A stretch of 64,000 nucleotides of DNA from an uncultured Paracoccaceae bacterium (GTDB lineage Bacteria; Pseudomonadota; Alphaproteobacteria; Rhodobacterales; Rhodobacteraceae): assembly GCA_947500005.1 (NCBI GenBank), contig CANMQJ010000002.1, positions 269,871 through 333,870 on the forward strand. Reading direction: 5' to 3'. Made by a program: the position numbers and the translations under genes. The notes beneath the pieces were generated by a model. The model saw nothing but the letters and a program-made list of their open reading frames with translations. It was not told the origin of the DNA and did no database searches. This document shows positions 25,370 to 34,129 of the stretch, in pieces. Position 1 is the first letter of the stretch, and each line of letters begins with the position of its first letter.

Positions 25370-27298
25370 ATGTCCGATCGCCCCGATACCCCCCTGCTGG
25401 ACCGCGTCAGCCGTCCTGCCGACCTCAAGCAGTTCAGTGACGCGCAGCTGGCGCAGCTGGCCTCGGAACTGCGGTCCGAGACGATCTCGGCCGTGTCAGT
25501 GACCGGCGGGCACCTGGGCGCGGGGCTTGGGGTGGTGGAGTTGACCGTTGCGCTGCACGCGGTGTTCGACACGCCGCGCGACAAGGTGATCTGGGATGTC
25601 AGCCACCAGTGCTATCCGCACAAGATCCTGACCGGGCGGCGCGACCGCATCCGCACCTTGCGGCAGAAGGACGGGCTGTCGGGCTTCACCAAGCGATCCG
25701 AAAGCCCATATGACCCGTTCGGGGCGGCGCATAGCTCGACCTCGATCTCGGCCGCGCTCGGCTTTGCCGTGGCGCGCGACCTGGGCGGGGTGACGCAGGA
25801 GGGCGTGGGCGACGCGATCGCGGTGATCGGCGACGGGGCGATGTCGGCGGGCATGGCCTATGAGGCTATGAACAATGCGGGCCACCTGAAGAAGCGGCTG
25901 ATCGTCATCCTCAACGATAACGAGATGAGCATCGCGCCGCCGGTGGGGGCGATGTCGAACTACCTGTCGCGGCTTTACGCCGGCGCGCCCTACCAGGATT
26001 TCAAGGCTGCAGCCAAGGGCGCGGTGTCGCTGCTGCCCGAGCCGTTCCGCATGGGGGCGAAGCGGGCCAAGGACATCCTCAAGGGCATGGCCGTGGGCGG
26101 CACGCTGTTCGAGGAACTGGGCTTTTCCTATGTCGGCCCCATCGACGGGCATGACCTGGACCAGTTGCTGCCGGTGCTGCGCACGGTCAAGGCGCGGGCG
26201 ACGGGCCCGATCCTGATCCATGTGCTGACCAAGAAGGGCAAGGGATACGCCCCCGCCGAGGCGGCGGAGGACCGGGGCCATGCCACCGCCAAGTTCGACG
26301 TGGTGACGGGCGAGCAGAAGAAGGCGCCGTCGAACGCGCCTTCCTATACCTCGGTCTTCGGCAAGGCGCTGGTGGCCGAGGCGGAGCGCGACGACAGGAT
26401 CGTGGCGGTGACGGCGGCGATGCCGGACGGCACCGGGCTGAACCTGTTCGCGGAACGCTTCCCCTCGCGCTGTTTCGACGTGGGCATCGCCGAGCAGCAT
26501 GGCGTGACCTTTTCCGCCGGGCTGGCGGCGGGCGGGATGAAGCCCTTTTGCGCGCTCTATTCCACCTTTTTGCAGCGCGGCTATGACCAGGTGGTGCATG
26601 ACGTGGCCATTCAACGCCTGCCGGTGCGCTTCGCCATCGACCGGGCGGGGCTGGTGGGCGCGGATGGCGCGACCCATGCGGGCGCCTTCGACGTGGCATT
26701 CATGGCCAACCTGCCCGGCATGGTGGTGATGGCCGCCGCCGACGAGGCCGAGCTGAAGCACATGGTGGCGACGGCGGCCGCGCATGACGACGGCCCCATC
26801 GCCTTTCGCTATCCGCGCGGCGAGGGCGAAGGCGTCGACATGCCCGAGCGCGGCGAGGTGCTGGAGATCGGCCGGGGCCGCATGATCCAGCAGGGCGCGC
26901 GGGTGGCGCTGTTGTCCTTCGGCACGCGGTTGTCGGAGGTACGTCGCGCGGCCGAGGCGCTGGGCGCGCGCGGGATCAAGCCGACGATCGCGGATGCACG
27001 CTTTGCCAAGCCGCTGGACGAGGAGATGATCCTGCGGCTGGCCCGCGATCACGAGGCGCTGATCACCATCGAGGAGGGCGCCATCGGCGGCTTCGGCAGC
27101 CATGTCGCGCAGCTGCTGGCTCAAAGGGGCGTGTTCGACGAGGGGTTGAAATACCGCTCGATGGTCCTGCCGGACACGTTCATCGACCAGGCGAGCCCGG
27201 CGGACATGTATGCCGTGGCGGGGCTGAACGCCGAGCAGATCGAGGCCAAGGTGCTGGACGTGGTGGGCGTCGCGCGGCTGGGCGAGAAGCGCGCCTGA
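25370..27298 (+). CDS. dxs: 1-Deoxy-D-xylulose-5-phosphate synthase
   Basis: A 642-residue TPP enzyme that joins pyruvate and glyceraldehyde 3-phosphate, the first step of the MEP isoprenoid pathway. [35 protein letters not shown], the TPP motif [19 protein letters not shown] continuing to NDNEMSI, the second-domain start [28 protein letters not shown] and [16 protein letters not shown] are all present. Length is standard. It follows ispA after 16 bases with CAGGTGAGCC upstream. Confidence 0.98.
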   Translation: MSDRPDTPLLDRVSRPADLKQFSDAQLAQLASELRSETISAVSVTGGHLGAGLGVVELTVALHAVFDTPRDKVIWDVSHQCYPHKILTGRRDRIRTLRQKDGLSGFTKRSESPYDPFGAAHSSTSISAALGFAVARDLGGVTQEGVGDAIAVIGDGAMSAGMAYEAMNNAGHLKKRLIVILNDNEMSIAPPVGAMSNYLSRLYAGAPYQDFKAAAKGAVSLLPEPFRMGAKRAKDILKGMAVGGTLFEELGFSYVGPIDGHDLDQLLPVLRTVKARATGPILIHVLTKKGKGYAPAEAAEDRGHATAKFDVVTGEQKKAPSNAPSYTSVFGKALVAEAERDDRIVAVTAAMPDGTGLNLFAERFPSRCFDVGIAEQHGVTFSAGLAAGGMKPFCALYSTFLQRGYDQVVHDVAIQRLPVRFAIDRAGLVGADGATHAGAFDVAFMANLPGMVVMAAADEAELKHMVATAAAHDDGPIAFRYPRGEGEGVDMPERGEVLEIGRGRMIQQGARVALLSFGTRLSEVRRAAEALGARGIKPTIADARFAKPLDEEMILRLARDHEALITIEEGAIGGFGSHVAQLLAQRGVFDEGLKYRSMVLPDTFIDQASPADMYAVAGLNAEQIEAKVLDVVGVARLGEKRA

Positions 27299-27445
27299 GA
27301 GGGAGCCCCCGGTCTCTCGCTGGGGAACTCGATGCTGCCGGGCGGGTCTGTTCCGAGCGTACTTTGATCTTGGTCTTGCAATGAGATAGGGATCCCCGAA
27401 ATATCTAAGCTGGCGGCCTAGTGGTCGTATCTCGAGAGTCTGTGC

Positions 27446-27853
27446 ATGGATAACCTCACGACCGGCCAGTGCCTGTGTGGTGCTGTGACGTTCCGCATAT
27501 CGGGAGAATTCGAGAGCTTCTTCCTTTGTCATTGCGAGCGCTGCCGCAAGGATAGCGGCTCAGCCCATTCGGCCAACCTTTTTTCGTCCAGGGCGAAGAT
27601 CACCTGGTTGTCAGGACAGAGAAACATCAAGGAATTTCGGCTTTCCGGGTCACAGCATGTGAAGTGCTTCTGCACGGACTGCGGTTCCGCGCTGCCGTTT
27701 GTTCAAGCGGACGACGGTGTGCTTGTCGTGCCAGCAGGATCACTCGATAGCCCGACCGGCATACGGCCCAACGCGCATATCTGCTTTTCCAGTCGCGCGC
27801 ATTGGGACGATAATCTCGCCTCCCTCGAAAAGTTTGACGGACTGCCCGGTTGA
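27446..27853 (+). CDS. GFA-family zinc-binding protein
   Basis: A 135-residue protein with the Cys pattern of the GFA (glutathione-dependent formaldehyde-activating) / CENP-V fold: GQCLCGAVTFRISG, FLCHCERCRKDSGS and VKCFCTDCGSALPF, giving two zinc sites. Most members of this broad family are not formaldehyde enzymes, so the catalytic role is unknown. It stands 147 bases after dxs with no clear operon partner. Confidence 0.85.
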   Translation: MDNLTTGQCLCGAVTFRISGEFESFFLCHCERCRKDSGSAHSANLFSSRAKITWLSGQRNIKEFRLSGSQHVKCFCTDCGSALPFVQADDGVLVVPAGSLDSPTGIRPNAHICFSSRAHWDDNLASLEKFDGLPG

Positions 27854-28103
27854 ACGGTCGATTTGGCGGCGCCCCTCGGAGAACACCGAAACGACAAGGA
27901 AGCGACCGTCTGTTTCCTCCGCAGACCCGACGCGCGGGGCGGCATTTCCGGAACGGGACGGCGCGAAGAGGTCATATGGCCTTGGCGCGCCGCAAGGCAC
28001 GGGGGAGTTCCCGCGCGCAGGCGCCTCGCCCGCTGCGCTATTGATCCGATCCTTGCGGGCGCGCATGCTGCCCGCGAGACATCACCCGGACGGAGGTCGC
28101 GAG

Positions 28104-29435
28104 ATGACGATGATCGGCAGGGGTCTGGGCTGCGTTCGCCGCGGGGCGGGTGCGGTCCTGCTGGGCGCAATGCTGGCCGGGCTGTCCGCGCAGGCGCAGG
28201 AGGTGCAGTTCGGTCCCGGCCTGCGCTCGCTCGATTCCGCGGAGGTCTTTGACCGCAGCGCCCCGGCGCGGGCGCGGATGTGGGACGCGTTCCATGACTC
28301 GGGGATCCGGACCATCGTGCTGTCGCAGGCCCTGATCTCGCCCTTCACGCCGACGCGGGCCAGGCGGCCGGACGGTGCCTTTTTCTCGGACCGGGACCTG
28401 GCCCATGTGCGGGACACGCTGAACCGGGGCCCCTCCACCGCGGATGATTTCCACGTCACCTATGTCGCGGGCTACGGGCTGAGCACGCCCGCCTGTGCCC
28501 TCGGGCCAGATCCGGAGAGGGTGGCCCGCGCCGCCGCCGACTGGGAGTTCGACACCATCATTTCCCGCGTTCTGGACAGCGGCATTCCGATCCGGGCGAT
28601 GGAGGTGGATGGTCCCTTTCTGCGGGTGATCGAGAAATCGAAGAAAGGCTTCAGCTGCGCCGTCGCGCCGGAGAGCGCGGGCTATGCGGCGGAGAGTTCT
28701 GCACGGATCGTGATGTCCTACATGAAACGCCTGCGCGACCTGACCGACGGGCACGAGACGAACCGCGCCGCAGGGGTCGAGGTCGAGATGGCGCTACTGT
28801 TCAACCTGCCCAACTGGACGGTCGGCGCCTATCCGGCGCTGGACTGGGCCGGGGAGACGGGGGACCTGGTGAACGAGGTTCTGCCCGCGCTTGGCAGGGC
28901 GATGCGCGCCGATACGGACGACCGGCCGCTGTCGCTGAGCGGGGCGACCATAGACTACCCGTTCTTTTTCGCCCGCAACGACCAGGCGGCGTTCAAGGCG
29001 AAATCGGAGGGGGTGCTGGCGGCGCTGCGCGCGCTTCCGCGCACGCGGGCGCGGCTGACCTTTTTCACCAACACCGATTACCGGCTGGACCCCCGCCAGA
29101 AGGACGACCGCTACCAGCGCTATCCCGGCACGGTGCGATGCGTCTGGGCCGATAACTGGCGGATTTCGGGCGGGAGCCTGCCCTATCTGCCCTATGAGGA
29201 TGCCAAGGGCACCAAGATGCCCGCCGATTGCGTGGCGCAGCAGAACAAGGCCGATGAGCGCTACTGGGACGAATCGGCGGCCTTTGCCAACCACCTCGTC
29301 TCGGGCAATTGGCGGGCAAGGACGGTCGCGCTGGAGGATATCGCGGCGTTCCGGTTCATGTCCTGGCACGAGATGCCGGCCAGTTCCCTGTCGACTATGA
29401 ACCGCGTGCTGCGCTACCGGCGTTACGGGAACTGA
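28104..29435 (+). CDS. Unrecognised exported protein
   Basis: A 443-residue protein with an N-terminal signal peptide (MTMIGRGLGCVRRG, then AGAVLLGAMLAGLSAQAQ with cleavage after AQA). GGAGG lies 8 bases before the ATG. The mature part has no motif I recognise. Aromatic and charged runs such as ISPFTPTRARRPDGAFFSD, DYPFFFARNDQAAFK and FFTNTDYRLDPRQKDDRY are visible, and two Cys (ACALGP and FSCAVAP) are well separated from a pair near VRCVW and PADCVA. This could give disulfides in the periplasm. It may be an exported enzyme with an alpha/beta fold. Neighbours give no clue. Confidence 0.7.
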   Translation: MTMIGRGLGCVRRGAGAVLLGAMLAGLSAQAQEVQFGPGLRSLDSAEVFDRSAPARARMWDAFHDSGIRTIVLSQALISPFTPTRARRPDGAFFSDRDLAHVRDTLNRGPSTADDFHVTYVAGYGLSTPACALGPDPERVARAAADWEFDTIISRVLDSGIPIRAMEVDGPFLRVIEKSKKGFSCAVAPESAGYAAESSARIVMSYMKRLRDLTDGHETNRAAGVEVEMALLFNLPNWTVGAYPALDWAGETGDLVNEVLPALGRAMRADTDDRPLSLSGATIDYPFFFARNDQAAFKAKSEGVLAALRALPRTRARLTFFTNTDYRLDPRQKDDRYQRYPGTVRCVWADNWRISGGSLPYLPYEDAKGTKMPADCVAQQNKADERYWDESAAFANHLVSGNWRARTVALEDIAAFRFMSWHEMPASSLSTMNRVLRYRRYGN

Positions 29436-29445
29436 GGGGGGCGGG

Positions 29446-30312
29446 TCATGCCCCGTTCCGGTCCTTTTCCTCGACCGCGAGCAGGTGGCTCAGGCCCTCG
29501 CGGTAGGTGGGGTATTCAAGCCTGATCCCCAGCTCGGATTTCATCCGGTCGTTCCGCACGCGCTTGTTCTCGGAATAGAAGGAGCGGGCCATCGGGGTCA
29601 TCTCGGCCTGCTCGAAGGGTTCCTCGGGCGGCAGGGGCAGGTCCAGCAGCTGCGCGGCATGGGCGATGACGTCCTGCGGCGGGGCGGGATCGTCGTCGCA
29701 GAGGTTGTAGATCGCGCCAGGGCGCGGCTGCGCCATCGAGGCGGCCAGTACCTGCGCGATGTCGTCGACATGGATGCGCGAGAAGACCTGTCCCGGCTTG
29801 ATGATCCTGCGGGCGGTGCCCGAGCGAACCTTGGCAAAGGGGCCGCGGTCGGGGCCGTAGATGCCCGCCAGGCGAAAGATGTGCAGCGGCAGGCCGGGGA
29901 TGGATTGCCAGTCGGCCTCGGCCCGTACCCGCAATTCGCCGCGGCGCGAGGTGGGGGCGAGGGGCGTTTCCTCGTCCACCCAGCCGCCATCGTGATCGCC
30001 ATAGACGCCGGTGGTGGAGAGATAGCCCGCCCAGTCGAGCGCGGGCGCAAGCGCCGCGATCCGGGGGCGCAGCGCGGCGAGAACCGGGTCGCCGCCCTCC
30101 CCCGGTCCGGCGGAAATCAGCAGGTGGGTGACACCCGACAGGTCGGGATCCTCCCCCGGCCAGAGAACGGGGGTGACGCCATCGGCGCGGATCGCGTCGA
30201 GCTTGTCGGGAGTGCGCGTGGTGCCGCGCAGGGTCCAGCCCTGTGGTACCAGCCGCCGGGCCAGCGCGCGGGCGGTGTAGCCGTAACCGAAGATGAAAAG
30301 CGTGCCTGTCAT
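29446..30312 (-). CDS. NAD(P)-dependent epimerase/SDR family protein (YeeZ-like)
   Basis: A 288-residue atypical short-chain dehydrogenase. It begins with FIFGYGYTARALARRL, a degenerate GxxGxxG nucleotide site, followed by GTTRTPDKLDAI. The catalytic segment YLSTTGVYGDHDGGWVDEETP and FRLAGIYGPDRGP resemble NAD-sugar epimerase relatives such as YeeZ. The usual YxxxK pair is not obvious. Substrate unknown. The start at 30312 follows the conserved beginning of the Rossmann fold; an in-frame extension upstream is not conserved. Confidence 0.8.
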   Translation of the reverse strand: MTGTLFIFGYGYTARALARRLVPQGWTLRGTTRTPDKLDAIRADGVTPVLWPGEDPDLSGVTHLLISAGPGEGGDPVLAALRPRIAALAPALDWAGYLSTTGVYGDHDGGWVDEETPLAPTSRRGELRVRAEADWQSIPGLPLHIFRLAGIYGPDRGPFAKVRSGTARRIIKPGQVFSRIHVDDIAQVLAASMAQPRPGAIYNLCDDDPAPPQDVIAHAAQLLDLPLPPEEPFEQAEMTPMARSFYSENKRVRNDRMKSELGIRLEYPTYREGLSHLLAVEEKDRNGA

Positions 30313-30394
30313 CCGTCTTACATGGCGCGGGGCGGGCGGGCTGGCAAGCATCTGCCGGCTTGCATCGAATCTCGGATCGCTCTTTCATGCCGGC

Positions 30395-31027
30395 ATGACC
30401 ACGAAGCAGCCAGACCTAGAGAGTGCCTACAGCCTCAAGACGCCCGACGATTCCCGCCGGCTCTATGCCGCGTGGGCGGATGATTACGACCGTGGGTTCG
30501 CCGTGCAGCAGGATTACCGCCTGCATATCGAGACCGCGCGCGCCTTTGTCGGGGCGGGCGGCCAGGGGCCGGTGCTGGACGTGGGCGCGGGCACCGGGCT
30601 GTGCGGAATGGTGCTTGCCGAGGAAGGCGTGGGGCCGATCGACGCCACCGATATCAGCGCCGAGATGCTGGCAAAGGCGATGAAGAAGGACATCTATCGC
30701 GACGCGATCGAGGCGGACCTGTACGAGGGAGTCCCGGCGCCGGAGGGCAGCTATGCGGGCATCGTTTCGTCAGGCACCTTCACGCATGGCCATGTCGGGC
30801 CGGAGGTGATTGACGGGCTGTTGCGCATCGCCCGGCACGGGGCGCAGTTCGCGCTGTCGATCAACACGAAGCATTTCGAGACGATGGGATTCGCCGCGTT
30901 CTTCGACGATCTGGCACGCGGCCGGATCGCGTCGCTGTCGCTGCCGGAGGTGGCGATCTACGGCCCGCGCGGCGAGGGGCCGCACAGGCACGACACGGCG
31001 CGGATCGCGCTGTTCGAGAAGCGCTAG
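30395..31027 (+). CDS. SAM-dependent methyltransferase
   Basis: A 210-residue class I methyltransferase. Motif I is VLDVGAGTGLCGMVLAEEG, motif II is the acidic end of IDATDISAEMLAKA, and the later strands are YAGIVSSGTFTHGHVGPE and GAQFALSINTKHFE. It resembles small-molecule (Williams-Beuren-like) methyltransferases; the substrate is unknown. It ends 3 bases before the end of the convergent caiD gene. Confidence 0.82.
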   Translation: MTTKQPDLESAYSLKTPDDSRRLYAAWADDYDRGFAVQQDYRLHIETARAFVGAGGQGPVLDVGAGTGLCGMVLAEEGVGPIDATDISAEMLAKAMKKDIYRDAIEADLYEGVPAPEGSYAGIVSSGTFTHGHVGPEVIDGLLRIARHGAQFALSINTKHFETMGFAAFFDDLARGRIASLSLPEVAIYGPRGEGPHRHDTARIALFEKR

Positions 31028-31030
31028 CCT

Positions 31031-31810
31031 TTATTTCCCCTTCCAGACCGGGTCGCGTTTCTCGGCAAAGGCGCGGGCGCCTTCGAGCTGGTCCTCGGAG
31101 GAATAGAGCAGGTCCACCGTCCGCAGCTGGCGCTTGGTGATGCGGTTCATCATGTCCTGGAATTTCGAATCCTCGGACTCGCGCACGATCTCCTTGATCG
31201 CGGCATAGACGAGCGGCGGGCCGGAGGCGAGCAGGCGCGCCAGTTCCCAGGCCCGGTCGAGCAGCTGGTCGGGGGGCACGATCTCGTTCACGAGGCCCCA
31301 GCGATGCGCCTCCTCGGCGTCGAACCAGCGGCCCGTCAGCAGCAGCTCCATCGCGATGTGATAGGGGATGCGCTTGGGCAGCTTGACGCTGGCCGCGTCG
31401 GCCACGGTGCCCGAGCGGATCTCGGGCAGGGCGAACGTGGCATGGTCGGCGGCAAGGATCATGTCGGCGCTCAGCGCCAGTTCCAGCCCGCCGCCGCAGG
31501 CGATGCCGTTGACCGCGGCGATGACGGGCTTGTTCATCTCGCGCATCTCCTGCAACCCGCCGAAGCCGCCGACGCCGTAATCGCCATCGACCGCGTCGCC
31601 ATCGGCCGCGGCCTTGAGATCCCATCCGGGGCAGAAGAATTTCTCTCCCCCGCCCGTCAGGATCGCCACGCGCAGCTCGGGGTCGTCACGGAAGTCGCGA
31701 AAGGTCTCGCCCATGATCCGGCTAGTTTCGAGGTCGATGGCGTTGGCCTTGGGCCGGTCGAGCGTCACTTGCAGGATCGCACCGTCGCGTTTCGTGGTCA
31801 CAGGGCTCAT
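31031..31810 (-). CDS. caiD: Carnitinyl-CoA dehydratase-like crotonase
   Basis: A 259-residue enoyl-CoA hydratase family protein whose sequence follows E. coli CaiD closely: LDRPKANAIDLETSRIMGE, RDDPELRVAILTGGGEKFF, GWDLKAAADGDA, VNGIACGGGLELALSAD and the end FAEKRDPVWKGK. The two Glu important in CaiD are present (E110 and E130). CaiD hydrates crotonobetainyl-CoA to carnitinyl-CoA. It overlaps the upstream acyl-CoA ligase gene by 4 bases. With the dehydrogenase and regulator this suggests betaine-type acyl-CoA catabolism (carnitine or gamma-butyrobetaine); other short hydroxyacyl substrates remain possible. Confidence 0.85.
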   Translation of the reverse strand: MSPVTTKRDGAILQVTLDRPKANAIDLETSRIMGETFRDFRDDPELRVAILTGGGEKFFCPGWDLKAAADGDAVDGDYGVGGFGGLQEMREMNKPVIAAVNGIACGGGLELALSADMILAADHATFALPEIRSGTVADAASVKLPKRIPYHIAMELLLTGRWFDAEEAHRWGLVNEIVPPDQLLDRAWELARLLASGPPLVYAAIKEIVRESEDSKFQDMMNRITKRQLRTVDLLYSSEDQLEGARAFAEKRDPVWKGK

Positions 31811-33816
31811 GCGTTTGCCTTTCGTATCAGGGCGTCCACCGCGACCGCAGCAGTGGGCGTGCAGATCAGCGGGTTCACCTCAACTTCACTGACGGTCGCC
31901 GCATTGGCAACCAGGTAGGACTGGATCGCCAGGGCGGCGTCCAGAATGGCGTCGAGATCGGCGGCGGGCCTGCCGCGATAGCCGGCCAGAAGCGGCGCGC
32001 AGCGCAGACGCGACAGCGCCGCCCGGATCGCGTCGCGGCTGGAGGGGACCAGCAGCGAGACGGTGTCGCGCAGGATCTCGGTCAGCACGCCGCCCGCGCC
32101 GAGCGTCAGCACATAGCCATGCGCGGGGTCGCGGGTGATTCCGATCAGGAGTTCCGCGACGCCGCCCGCAGTCATCTCTTCGACGAGGATGTTCTCGGTT
32201 CCGATCTCGCGCGCGATGGCGGGCAGGTCGCCGGGCTGCACCCCCAGCCGAACGGCGCCATGTTCGGACTTGTGGGCGAGCCCCACGCCCTTGACCGCGA
32301 AGGGCGGGGTCAGGCCAGAGATGTCGACGCAACCCGCAGTGCCGGTCACGCTGCGCGGCACGTCGAGGCCGTAAGCTGCGAGCACGGATTTGGCCTCGGC
32401 CTCGGTCAGCGTGCGGTCGGGATCGGCGGTGCCGGGCAGCAGGATGGGATCGGCCGGGTCCGGCAGCGGACGGGCCGCCGCCTCGGCCGCCGCCAGCCCC
32501 TCGTGCAGACCGGCCACGGGCACGACACCGCCGGCCATCAGCTCTTGAGCCACATGCTCGGGCATGAGTTCGGGCAGCGAGGAGGCGACCATCATCCGCG
32601 CGCCGGTCGCGGCCACGCCCAGCGCCGCCTGCGTGGCGCAGGCCCAGTCCGCCGCGTCGGTATGCGGGTAATCGACGATGGAGAGGGTCAGGTCGATATC
32701 CGGCCCAGTCATCCCCGCCCAGGCCCGCGTCATCGCCTGCGTGTCGCGCCAGATATAGGTGTGGTAGTCGAGCGGATTGGCCAGCGCCACCATCGGCCCA
32801 AGCGCGTCGCGCAGGGCCGTCCGCTGCTCCGCCGAGAGCGGCGGCATCTCGAGGTCGCGACCCACAGCCATGTCCGCGATCAGGCTTGCCTCGCCCCCCG
32901 AACAGCTGATCGAGGCAAGGCGCTTGCCCCTGAGCCGCCCGCCCATGTGCAGAAGCTTCAGCGTCTCGATAAAGCTGGGCACGTCGCCCAGCCGCGCGAT
33001 GCCCAGCCGGTCGAGCACCGCCTGCGCCCCCGCATCGCCCCCCGCGAGCGAGGCGGTATGCGACACGGTCGCCGCCTGGGCCTGGGCCGAGCGGCCCATC
33101 TTGAGCGCCACGAGGGGCACATCGCGCGCGCGGGCGTGCGTGGCCAGCGCCTCCCATTTGCGCAGGTCACCGAAGCCTTCGACATGCACACCGATGGCCG
33201 TGATGCGGGGATCGTCGAGCAGGGCCAGCGCCAGATCGGCCTGGTGGGTCTGCGCCTGGTTCCCGCAGGCGATCATGTAGCCGATGGGCAGTGCGCGGCG
33301 CTGCATGGTCAGGTTGATCGCGATGTTGGAGCTTTGCGTGAGGATGGCCACCCCGCGCTCCACGGGCGCCATCCCGTGCTGGTCCGGCCAGATCGCCACC
33401 CGGTCGAGCGCGTTGACGAACCCGTAGCAATTCGGTCCCAGGATCGGCATCTCGGCCGCCGCCGCCACCAGATCGGACTGGAGATCGCCCGAGCCTGCAT
33501 CCTCGGCCGCGGCCTCGCGGAAGCCCGAGGCGAAACAGACCGCGCCGCCCGCGCCCATCCCCGCCAGGTCACGCACGATCGCGATGCTGGCATGGCGGTT
33601 GACCGCGATGAAGGCCGCGTCGATCGGGTCGCCCACCTCCTCCAGCCCGCGCACGGAGCGGCAGCCTTCAAGCCGCTTGCCGCCGGGATGGACGAAGACG
33701 ATCTCGCCCGCATAATCCAGCCGCCGCGCCGCCCCCAGGATCGCCGGCCCCCAGGCACCGCCGCCGATGATGGCCAGCCGTTCCGGCGCCAGCAGGCGGG
33801 AGAGATCGCGCCTCAT
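31807..33816 (-). CDS. NDP-forming acyl-CoA synthetase (fused alpha-beta)
   Basis: A 669-residue acyl-CoA ligase of the ADP/GDP-forming (acetate-CoA ligase) family. The N-terminal CoA-binding Rossmann domain starts LAIIGGGAWGPAILGAARR. The ligase domain has GPNCYGFVNA and ILTQSSNIAINL; the phospho-His is H253 in VSHTASLAGGDAG. The C-terminal ATP-grasp half (from about residue 480) has LTEAEAKSVLAAYGLDVPR, FAVKGVGLAHKSEHGAV and LVEEMTAGGVAELLIGITRD. It would activate the acid of this catabolic cluster. Overlaps caiD by 4 bases; start at 33816 lacks a strong Shine-Dalgarno. Confidence 0.85.
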   Translation of the reverse strand: MRRDLSRLLAPERLAIIGGGAWGPAILGAARRLDYAGEIVFVHPGGKRLEGCRSVRGLEEVGDPIDAAFIAVNRHASIAIVRDLAGMGAGGAVCFASGFREAAAEDAGSGDLQSDLVAAAAEMPILGPNCYGFVNALDRVAIWPDQHGMAPVERGVAILTQSSNIAINLTMQRRALPIGYMIACGNQAQTHQADLALALLDDPRITAIGVHVEGFGDLRKWEALATHARARDVPLVALKMGRSAQAQAATVSHTASLAGGDAGAQAVLDRLGIARLGDVPSFIETLKLLHMGGRLRGKRLASISCSGGEASLIADMAVGRDLEMPPLSAEQRTALRDALGPMVALANPLDYHTYIWRDTQAMTRAWAGMTGPDIDLTLSIVDYPHTDAADWACATQAALGVAATGARMMVASSLPELMPEHVAQELMAGGVVPVAGLHEGLAAAEAAARPLPDPADPILLPGTADPDRTLTEAEAKSVLAAYGLDVPRSVTGTAGCVDISGLTPPFAVKGVGLAHKSEHGAVRLGVQPGDLPAIAREIGTENILVEEMTAGGVAELLIGITRDPAHGYVLTLGAGGVLTEILRDTVSLLVPSSRDAIRAALSRLRCAPLLAGYRGRPAADLDAILDAALAIQSYLVANAATVSEVEVNPLICTPTAAVAVDALIRKANA

Positions 33817-33895
33817 GCAGAGAGCCCTGAAATGGAGCCCGTTCCGGGCACATGCCTGCGCGCCCGTTCCGGGCGCGGGTGCGAGGCTCTGCCTC

Positions 33896-33925
33896 GCGCT
33901 CCGGGATATTTGGAGCAAGAGGAAG
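33896..33925 (+). repeat. CGGGATATTT repeat unit, copy 1
   Basis: Reads GCGCTCCGGGATATTT, then GGAGCAAGAGGAAG. An inverted, near-identical copy lies at 34041-34074, about 115 bases away. Units like this are known to be dispersed between genes in Roseobacter-type genomes. Confidence 0.55.
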
Positions 33926-34040
33926 GGGGGGAGACGGCGCTCCCCCCCGGTGAAAAGGCGCAAGCCCCTTCCCCTTGCACGGCCATCGGCTTCCCAGCCT
34001 GTTCCGTGCCTCCACCATGCCGAAAAGAGGTTAAGCAAGT

Positions 34041-34074
34041 CTTTCCTCTTGCCGGAAATATCCCGGGGGAGCGC
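34041..34074 (-). repeat. CGGGATATTT repeat unit, copy 2 (inverted)
   Basis: On the minus strand it reads CTCCCCCGGGATATTT, then CCGGCAAGAGGAAAG, matching copy 1 apart from a 3-base insertion, a changed triplet and an extra A. The pair could fold the intervening RNA into a long stem. Confidence 0.55.
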
Positions 34075-34129
34075 GAGGGGGCTGGCCCCCTCGCCCCGGT
34101 CGGATGGGCGCAGCCCATTCGAAACACCC

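Larger units (their letters stand above)
33817..34129. other. Intergenic region with palindromic repeat units
   Basis: A 313-base gap between two minus-strand genes of the cluster. It holds hairpins GCGAGGC-TCT-GCCTCGC (33881-33897) and GCGAGGGGG-CTGG-CCCCCTCGC (from about 34073). An inverted pair of CGGGATATTT-containing units is described separately. No gene was found. It may reduce expression of the distal ligase and caiD relative to the dehydrogenase, or process the mRNA. Confidence 0.5.

Noticed and set aside
25496..27532. A 678-codon minus-strand frame
   Set aside because: Antisense to dxs, which is unmistakable.
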